DNA from: Opeltia flavorubescens
Taxonomy: Eukaryota > Ascomycota > Lecanoromycetes > Teloschistales > Teloschistaceae
Length of the DNA stretch: 64,000 bases
Assembly: GCA_000442125.1 (NCBI GenBank)
Contig: KE546973.1
Coordinates: 1,302,001 to 1,366,000, forward strand
Reading direction: 5' to 3'
The stretch's first letter is position 1. The number at the start of each line of letters is the position of its first letter. A program made the translations under genes and the position numbers. Shown piece by piece: positions 57,372 through 64,000 of the stretch. The notes below the pieces were generated by a model. That model was given only the letters and a program-made list of their open reading frames with translations. It searched no databases and had not been told where the DNA came from.

Positions 57372-59360
57372 TCACAAGCCGTCCTCCTTCCTATATCCTT
57401 CTAACGCATCGCGAACAAGGTACTCAACAGTGCCTTTCTCATCTGCACCGGATATTTTCCAGCGATCTCGTACTTGCTCCCATACCTCCAGCGTTCTTTC
57501 CCTTCCGGAACACTTCGCAAAGGCTCGTACAACCCATACAACCATCCACTTGACCATATGTACATCCTCGAGCTCCTGATCCAAAGCCACCAAAAGCGAA
57601 TCCCAAACCGCCTCTAATCTTTGTCTCGTCCACGAGGTATACTTCACTCCACCGTGCCGCCAGAAACCCTGAAAAATCTTGACAAATACACGGCCATGCA
57701 TTGGAATTTGTAAGCTCTGCATTTCCCCCAATAAGGCTGTGATATGGCGCAGCTCCCCTGTTGCATGAACATGATGGTCGATGAAAATGCAAAATGTTCG
57801 CAGGTTAGGCACCAAAAATTGTTCCGCCTGCAGTCGATGCAATCGCTGTTGATTCCCACGTGCGGCTCGTGTTGCTTTGTCGAGAATTCTTCCCAGATCC
57901 CGTGAGTACCTCCAGTCGGATTTTGGAACGGGTTGATCTGTCTTTTCGTATAGAAGTCGCTTCATGCGTTCATAGACCTGCTCTGCAGCCGGTAGCTCTC
58001 CGGCACGAATTAATGATGCAATCACACAATTCATGACTACGGTATCCACAATCTGTCCAGCTTCGACGAATTCCTTGTAGGCTCTGCGGACTCCGGCGCC
58101 GTCACCTTTCATGCCGTAATAAAAGATAAACCCCACGTACGAAAACCGGGTGTATTCAAAGCCGCGGGCTTGCATCTCCTTCAGAATCATCTCTGCCAGC
58201 ACATATTTACCTGCTTTAGTGGCTATGTCAAAAAGTACGTTGAAGGTTACGCCAGTGCTTCGAACCCCAGCATCTTGCTCCATTTCTTTCCAGATATGGA
58301 GGGCATCTTCGACATTGGAAGCGTCAACATGCCAATAGCATCGACCGACATATGCGATAGCGCTGGTCCATTCCGCTTGATTCAATGGAAGCGAAGCCTC
58401 TTTCATATCGTCAACTAAGTTGAGGTAACGAAGCATTGCCTTCCTATTTTTGACCTCGATAATTGAAAGACGACGTAATAGGAGAAGGCGATAAGAATCG
58501 GATAGATATTTCACGCCCGGTGAAGGCAGCTGACAATATGCTTCGTAGATCTGGTCGTGGGAGGACGTCTCATCCTCTAAAAGAACCTGCAGGCTGTCTA
58601 TGGACCATTTTTGCTCCACAGTAGGCGAATTGAGCAGTGGATCCTCCGGCCGAGATCCCATACTTTGTGTCTGGCTCGCAGTAAGAACACTTTCTTCTCC
58701 AGATTCGTCTTCGGACAATGCCTTGGAGCCATTATGTTCAACCAACATTGACTTTTCAACCACCGGCTGGTCTCTAGCAGAATGATGGGTCTGCCTGCTT
58801 GGTACACGCTGAATACGGGGTTGAATAGATTCTTCAGTTGTTTTGTCAGCTTCGTCGAAGCGAACAATGGGCGTGTCAAATCGTGGCGATTCAGAAGTCG
58901 TTGGTGAGGCTAAAAGGTGATATGACTCCCGATAATAGTCCAGCATTTTTATGTAGTCATCTTTAGATACCACTGCGCGGGCAGGTCGAGCTTGAGCATG
59001 TACAACAGGACGGAGGGCGTCCCCGCATTGTCTAGCACTCGATTGAAAATATCTTCGGCGTGTTTTGTGGTATGTGGTATGAGGATTCATGGTTGTTTTT
59101 CTTGTAGGAGTGGTTCGAGCTTGGTGCCGGTGACTGCATGCTTTAACAAGCACATCGATGAAAGTATTCTCCATTTCCTGCGTGGAAAGGGGAGGTAGGG
59201 TTGCCTGCGGAGCGGACACCTTTTTAGGCGGATATGGTATGTTTGGCCCTCTTTTATCTGCTACCCACATGAAGATCGCTGGCTGAACGAATGGATAGAG
59301 GAAGGTGAGAACAGCTGGGATGAAAGGTCTTCTAGCGACCGTGACCCGAGGTCTACTCAT
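57372..59360 (-). CDS. Pentatricopeptide-repeat protein, probably mitochondrial
   Basis: A 662-aa uninterrupted frame from the ATG at 59360. The N-terminus is Arg-rich (MSRPRVTVARRPFIP), consistent with a mitochondrial presequence. An alternative start is the Met of MENTFIDVLVKAC, about 62 residues downstream. Residues about 80-240 are low in complexity. PPR-type helix pairs are seen from about residue 340, such as TGVTFNVLFDIATKAGKYVLAEMILKEM split over two helices, FSYVGFIFYYGMKGDGAGV and TVVMNCVIASLIRAGEL. PPR proteins bind organellar RNA; the target is unknown. It diverges from the mS23 gene across 267 bp. Confidence 0.82.
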   Translation of the reverse strand: MSRPRVTVARRPFIPAVLTFLYPFVQPAIFMWVADKRGPNIPYPPKKVSAPQATLPPLSTQEMENTFIDVLVKACSHRHQARTTPTRKTTMNPHTTYHKTRRRYFQSSARQCGDALRPVVHAQARPARAVVSKDDYIKMLDYYRESYHLLASPTTSESPRFDTPIVRFDEADKTTEESIQPRIQRVPSRQTHHSARDQPVVEKSMLVEHNGSKALSEDESGEESVLTASQTQSMGSRPEDPLLNSPTVEQKWSIDSLQVLLEDETSSHDQIYEAYCQLPSPGVKYLSDSYRLLLLRRLSIIEVKNRKAMLRYLNLVDDMKEASLPLNQAEWTSAIAYVGRCYWHVDASNVEDALHIWKEMEQDAGVRSTGVTFNVLFDIATKAGKYVLAEMILKEMQARGFEYTRFSYVGFIFYYGMKGDGAGVRRAYKEFVEAGQIVDTVVMNCVIASLIRAGELPAAEQVYERMKRLLYEKTDQPVPKSDWRYSRDLGRILDKATRAARGNQQRLHRLQAEQFLVPNLRTFCIFIDHHVHATGELRHITALLGEMQSLQIPMHGRVFVKIFQGFWRHGGVKYTSWTRQRLEAVWDSLLVALDQELEDVHMVKWMVVWVVRAFAKCSGRERTLEVWEQVRDRWKISGADEKGTVEYLVRDALEGYRKEDGL

Positions 59361-59627
59361 AGGTATATCCGCCAGGGAGGAGGAGCTTGAGACACAGGCA
59401 CTTCCATGTTGTCCGTGCCGAGTCTGTCAAGTAGATCGTCGAATCATAACCTGTGAATATCTTTGCAGATACTGGACTGTAATAGAGCTCTAAAGCTTTG
59501 AGGTTGAGGTCCAAGTCGGCATGTCGGCTTGTCGGCCATCGGATGCTCGGCAACAAAGAGCTAGAGTATTTCTCAATTCCCTGAACTCCTACTATTCCTC
59601 ACCAGATCGCAAACATTAGGAGACCTC
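59361..59627. promoter_or_regulatory. Shared divergent promoter PPR / mS23
   Basis: 267 bp separate the start codons of two genes for mitochondrial gene expression, an RNA-binding PPR protein and a small-subunit ribosomal protein. Shared regulation is suggested by the arrangement only. Confidence 0.45.
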
Positions 59628-60477
59628 ATGGGACGATACGATTTTCGGCCTTTACGAGTTCATCGCAGAGCCTCACAGTTATTCACATCAGAGAGGATAA
59701 AGAACGTTCCACCCTGGCATGAAGTCATAGGAACAGTCCCTCCAACCCAAACACTTGTCCGGACACAACCATTGCAACACCAAGAGAAGCCGAGAAGACC
59801 CAAGACAAGAAAGCCTAGCAAGCTATTTCAACCGCAGCGGATAGTATACGAGGAGGATAGGCTGCGAAAAGAATTCTTCGAGGATCATCCATGGGAGCTT
59901 GCAAGACCAAGGGTAGTCCTTGAGAATGATGGCAAAGATTCCGAGAGGAAGAATTGGAGCCTAATTCAACAGCCAGACAGACCGATTGATGGTGAAAGGT
60001 AAAAATGCCTGTTGAGAACGCTCGTATGTTGCTAATTTAGAAAGTGTGGTTCAACGTCAAATGTTCCTTCTTCATGGCCACCCAGAGACTGGTCAGATGC
60101 CCGACCCTAACATGACACCTGCTCAAGCATACGACCAGGCACGAAAGGAATTCTATGATCTAAGGTTGCAGCAAGACATCGAACGTAGAGTCGCTAAAGA
60201 AGAGGCCATGGCTACCGGGGCCTATTTCGGTAAAACCACCCTACAGATCGGTATGGAGATTGAAGATAAGATGTTCGAAGAATGGAAAGCATGGGCTGCG
60301 AAGGAAGCTGTTCAGATGGAACAGCGCAATGCGGCAATGTACACGGGCTTGGATAATGAATCCGCTGCTCTGCCAGGTGCATCAGATCCGGAGTTGGAGG
60401 CAGCAATTGGAGAACTAGACGCATCCGTTCCAGCTCAAGGGCAAGAGGCATTTGGAGGAGCGGTTGCCAGGCCATAA
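59628..60477 (+). CDS. RSM25: Mitochondrial small-subunit ribosomal protein mS23 (RSM25)
   Basis: A 267-aa protein in two exons: 59628-59998 and 60045-60477, with a 46-bp intron. The N-terminus [19 protein letters not shown] followed by [18 protein letters not shown] is characteristic of fungal mS23/Rsm25. The splice junction gives [13 protein letters not shown]; the acceptor is AGAAAG rather than the earlier TTTAG, because only that restores the frame. The middle has [18 protein letters not shown]. The C-terminal 60 residues are Ala/Glu-rich and disordered-looking. Confidence 0.9.
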
Positions 60478-61854
60478 ACCGAACTACTATTGGATCGCGC
60501 TACAATTTCGGATGTCTCCATCAACAGTCACGGGAGATGGAATCATCTTTTTGATTACGCATGACTGCAATTGACGTGGCAAGATGGTGCCGGTACAAAT
60601 ATTTGAGAATGGCACACGGAAGGATACTCTCGGCCAAATCGTCTGGTACCTGTTGTCAACGCTCTCGATTACTCCTATCAACTTTGGCTTTCCTCACATG
60701 CCTGCTGTCGCCTCCTTTTCCCTCATCCTGTGCTCGCAACGAGATCTCACCTTAATATTTCTTCCAGATTAGGCATCTCCAAAGTTTGCGCCTGCATTGA
60801 CCGCGCTGGAACCCTCTTTCTAGCTCCTTAGATTATGGAGGATGAGCGATCAGAGCTCAACATCTAGCAATTCAATCACCGCCCCCCTGATCAGAACTTT
60901 CTTGTGTCCGAAACATTGACTTACCGAGCAAAGCACAATGTTTGCGAGGGCGAAAGCTGCGCATTACTCAACGAAAACTCGGTTCACCCCTCGCAAATAT
61001 GGGACGATACCACTGTCGCTTGACGCTTTTATTTCAGGAGAAGGCTTAAACTTTACAAGCTATTGAACCTCGAGCCTTGACGAATAGCTGCAGATTATTG
61101 AAATCATGAGTGTATCCTCGACGCAAAATCGCCCTAAAAGCTGTCGAGGTTAGTCTCTTACGACAGGCATATAACACGCAAAAGCGCAGAATCGATGCCC
61201 AAAGCCCAAGATATTCAAATTAAGAACAGAGTGTTCCAATAAATGCAATCATAGTTTCTTGATGGTGCAATTTAGATCTTAAACTTCACGTGCAGACAAC
61301 CCCCTGTCTCGCCTATTCTATCAATACACCTCTCCCCTTGAAATATTGTTGGCGCTGTCGATCTGCAGGGGCTGTAGCACGCGTTCGTTATAACCAGCTC
61401 TGCTGTATTCAGCTTCTATAATTCAACGGCACGCTCGCTAGGGTGCTGCTATGACTCCTAGAATCCGATGCTTAAATAAAGAAGTCCTTGAAAATAGATT
61501 AAAATATTTCAATCAAATTTTGGAGCTGGGAACACCTATAGACTACGTATCTTTTTGCCGCTCACCTGCTTCTTTAAGTAAGTGAGTGATCCCTGAAGAT
61601 CTGCGCCGCTAGCCCTAAAACAGGGGGGATAGGTGTACATGTGCTGGCGGAAGCTTTACTATTTTAGGAAAGGTGCCCGAAGGGCTTGCAGATACCCCTT
61701 GCATTTGGGTTACAACGTGTGATCGCAGTAGTGAGCTGATCATGATTCAATCTTCCTTCAAATGCGACGGATGGCAACGCGCAATTGTTGATGGCCAGAC
61801 GCTATCAGACATGGCGTGAGTAAATAAAGAGCTTTGGTCCCTTTCGAGGACAAG
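60478..61854. other. Intergenic region
   Basis: 1.38 kb between mS23 and the SOG2-like gene. No coding sequence, tRNA, repeat or element was recognised. The 3' portion presumably carries the long promoter and leader of the SOG2-like gene. Confidence 0.5.
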
Positions 61855-64000
61855 ATGAATCATCAGGATAACATTCGAATCATTACTACTGGGGTTGAAG
61901 ATGCCCGGCGCGAGCAACGCGAGCAGCAAGCTCCTGGGCCTGTCGCTGTCCTTAAGTTGACCGTCGACCTCAGCAAGAGAAATCTGTATGAGCTGCCTGA
62001 AGAGGTCGTTGACGTTCTGAAGACTGATGTGGAACGGTGAGCATCTAACACACACTTGTCTTTCGATCAAGTGAGCTGAGACGGCATACTTAGACTTCAA
62101 CTTGCCCACAATCAAATATGCTACATCCCGGACTCCTTCTCGCAATGTTGGCCGCTTAAGTATCTCAATCTCCGGGGCAACCTCTTCCCAGAGTTCCCTA
62201 CTCCCGTGAGATAAACCCTCTGCAGAGTATTGAATGCCAACTGATGGGCCATAGCTTTTGTCTTTACCCCAGCTCGAAATCCTAGATCTCAGTAACAACG
62301 AAATACGGACCATTCCGGAAAGCATCCGGTCTATGAGATCTTTGAGGGTTTTATCTTTGACCAAGAACAAGATCTGGAATGTACCTGTATGTGTCAAGGA
62401 TCTCGACACCCTGAGAATGCTGAAATTGGCCGGGAATCCTCTGCGCAAGGACATCGCAGCTATTGTTGACGCAAAAGACACTCATTTGCCATTCGACGAG
62501 GCCGCCACCGATAACGAGAAAGAAACCTTCATCACCACAAATTTGAAGCACCATCTCAAAGTGGAAGCAGCCAACGAATCAGGTGAAGGTTCAAGGTAAG
62601 GATACTGTAATGCACAACTGCTTATGTCACTAACGCTTGATGTAGTAGCGAAGGGCCTCTAGAAACACCGCGTCCATTCATGCGCAATGGCAGTCTTCGA
62701 TTCCCTGTCANGACGAATGGTAGCATGTCTGAAACTGTATCTGAAGCACGATCTCCTGGCTTTGCCAAACCGCCGATACCTGAGCGTTCTCATTTCCGTG
62801 TGACTTCAGGCCAGAACAACATGATGCATAAATCAGCCCTACGACGACCTGGTCTTGCACCGCTGAACATAGGAAATGAACGAAACAGATCGAATAGTGA
62901 GAGTATCCTTCAGGCGACGCAAAACAACCGCATCAAACGTATGGGAATGGTTACGAAGAAGAAGAATGAACTTGGTACAGTGGCAGAGAACCAACAGAAC
63001 CGGAATAGCTTCCACCTTAGAGGCCAAAGCCATGCTTCCGCATTGCGCGACTGGAATCAGACGGGAGACCTTGGCGATCCTGGTGCGATGAATGGTAATC
63101 GAGGTCATCAACGACATTCCTCTGACGTTGCGCATCCCCCACATACATTCGTCTCATATCTGAATAATTCGCGAATCCGTCGAAAGCGACGCTTGAAGCC
63201 CAAATTTGTGGATTCTGCTATCAGTATTAGGTATTCGCTCTCGACTTTCGATCAGACCACAAATGGGTTGATTCAGTCACTCCAAAGCCGACCCCAGAAG
63301 AGCTGGTCCAGGCTGAAGGATGCCCAACATGATGCGTCTTTCAGAATCGCCAGTCTTCACCATTCCGTCAACACGCTGATTCAAGAGGGGAAGAATGGCC
63401 GAGCTACATCATCCTCGAAAAAGAAGTCCTCAACGCTATCTCTAAATGCATGCCATTCAGCCATCACCAGATACAATCGTCTAGCAAATCTACTGCTAGA
63501 CCAGTCTACTCAGGTAATGGCTGACGGAGCCCATATGTATATCCGTACTCTTGTACTTCATGTCCTGGGAAGCTCTGCAGAGATGTGTCATGCTTTCCAT
63601 CCGATTGGGCAAAATTCGAAACGAACAACAATCACTCAAAAATGGGTCTCGTCAAAGAAGATCCCTTCGCAAGTCTCCCATCGAGTTCTTCATGACGAAC
63701 CCCTCCGTGATCAATCTCTTACTCCTACTCGAGAGCGACCAGTCACTGCAAAGCGCATCAAGAATTGGAACTCACCTCAACAGCCGAAATTTACGAACAG
63801 CTTCAAGCCGACAGCGACTGCTCATCAATATACAGTGCAGCCCACTCCGTCTCATCCTCCAATGTCGCAGCCGACGCCACCTCAATCCATACTCTCTCAA
63901 CCCGCCGTCCCCTTATACCTCAACGGTCGCAGCAGATCGAACAGCCGCGTAGACCAATACAACCTCCCCTCAAGCACAGACAGCACCTTCGCCATATCCC
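61855..64000 (+). CDS. SOG2-like leucine-rich-repeat protein of the RAM pathway (3' end cut by window)
   Basis: Partial; the exons seen are 61855-62036, 62094-62205, 62255-62595 and 62646 to beyond 64000, where the frame is still open. The N-terminus holds leucine-rich repeats, such as RLQLAHNQICYIPDSF, LPQLEILDLSNNEIRTIP and LRVLSLTKNKIWNVP. The third exon is placed at 62255 because that acceptor keeps the LRR period (TPLLSLPQLEILDL). After the LRRs comes a long Ser/Pro/Asn-rich region with a helical segment (FVDSAISIRYSLSTFDQ) typical of the SOG2 family. Sog2 works with the Cbk1/Orb6 NDR kinase network in polarity and cell separation. The fourth exon has a tandem TAGTAG acceptor. Base 62711 is unresolved. 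Confidence 0.8.

Noticed and set aside
62206-62272. Acceptor at 62272 for SOG2-like intron 2
   Set aside because: It is in frame but shortens a leucine-rich repeat; the acceptor at 62254 restores the period and gives a typical 49-bp intron.

Overview
The window is nuclear DNA of a filamentous ascomycete (Pezizomycotina). A leotiomycete-like fungus is my best guess, with low confidence. The evidence is short introns of about 46-104 nt (one is 173 nt) with GTATGT/GTAAGN donors, a modular highly reducing polyketide synthase, filamentous-fungal families (STS1/Cut8, Ice2, SOG2, DUF7918), and compact genes on both strands. Four unresolved bases (37709, 41000, 52159, 62711) point to a draft assembly. 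I rebuilt the gene models by hand from splice signals, reading-frame phase and remembered family consensus sequences. No alignment was run.

Layout. 1-3000: gene-free, with a degenerate ~190-210 bp tandem repeat whose units each carry an inverted repeat with covarying arms. 3-11 kb: glutathione reductase, a cytochrome b5/FMN 2-hydroxyacid dehydrogenase and a Tcp11-family protein. 11-21 kb: a secreted Ser/Thr-rich protein, a POF1-type nucleotidylyltransferase, the mitochondrial insertase COX18, the ER mannosyltransferase ALG11, a DUF7918 protein and the proteasome tether STS1. 21-36 kb: the RNA helicase MTR4, a KHDC4-like KH protein, a short RecQ helicase, a secreted SMP-30 lactonase-like protein, LTO1, an SDR and ICE2. 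36-47 kb: a complete HR-PKS (KS-AT-DH-MT-ER-KR-ACP, about 2564 aa, 13 exons) followed by an FSH-family serine hydrolase of the kind that includes LovG; together they could form a minimal synthase-plus-release locus. 48-54 kb: a tyrosine-phosphatase-like protein, MYG1, the endosulfine IGO1 and the SPOUT methyltransferase SFM1. 54-56 kb: two tandem paralogous cysteine-rich secreted proteins from a local duplication. 57-64 kb: a mitochondrial PPR protein, mitoribosomal protein mS23 and a SOG2-like LRR protein cut by the window end.

Most genes are conserved housekeeping functions. Three head-to-head pairs share promoters of under 270 bp (COX18/ALG11, MTR4/KHDC4-like, PPR/mS23). The accessory material is the 5' repeat array, the PKS/hydrolase pair, the Ser/Thr-rich secreted protein and the cysteine-rich duplication. 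Three genes contain microexons of 18-22 nt that automated annotation would probably miss. I recognised no tRNA, rRNA, CRISPR array or intact transposon.
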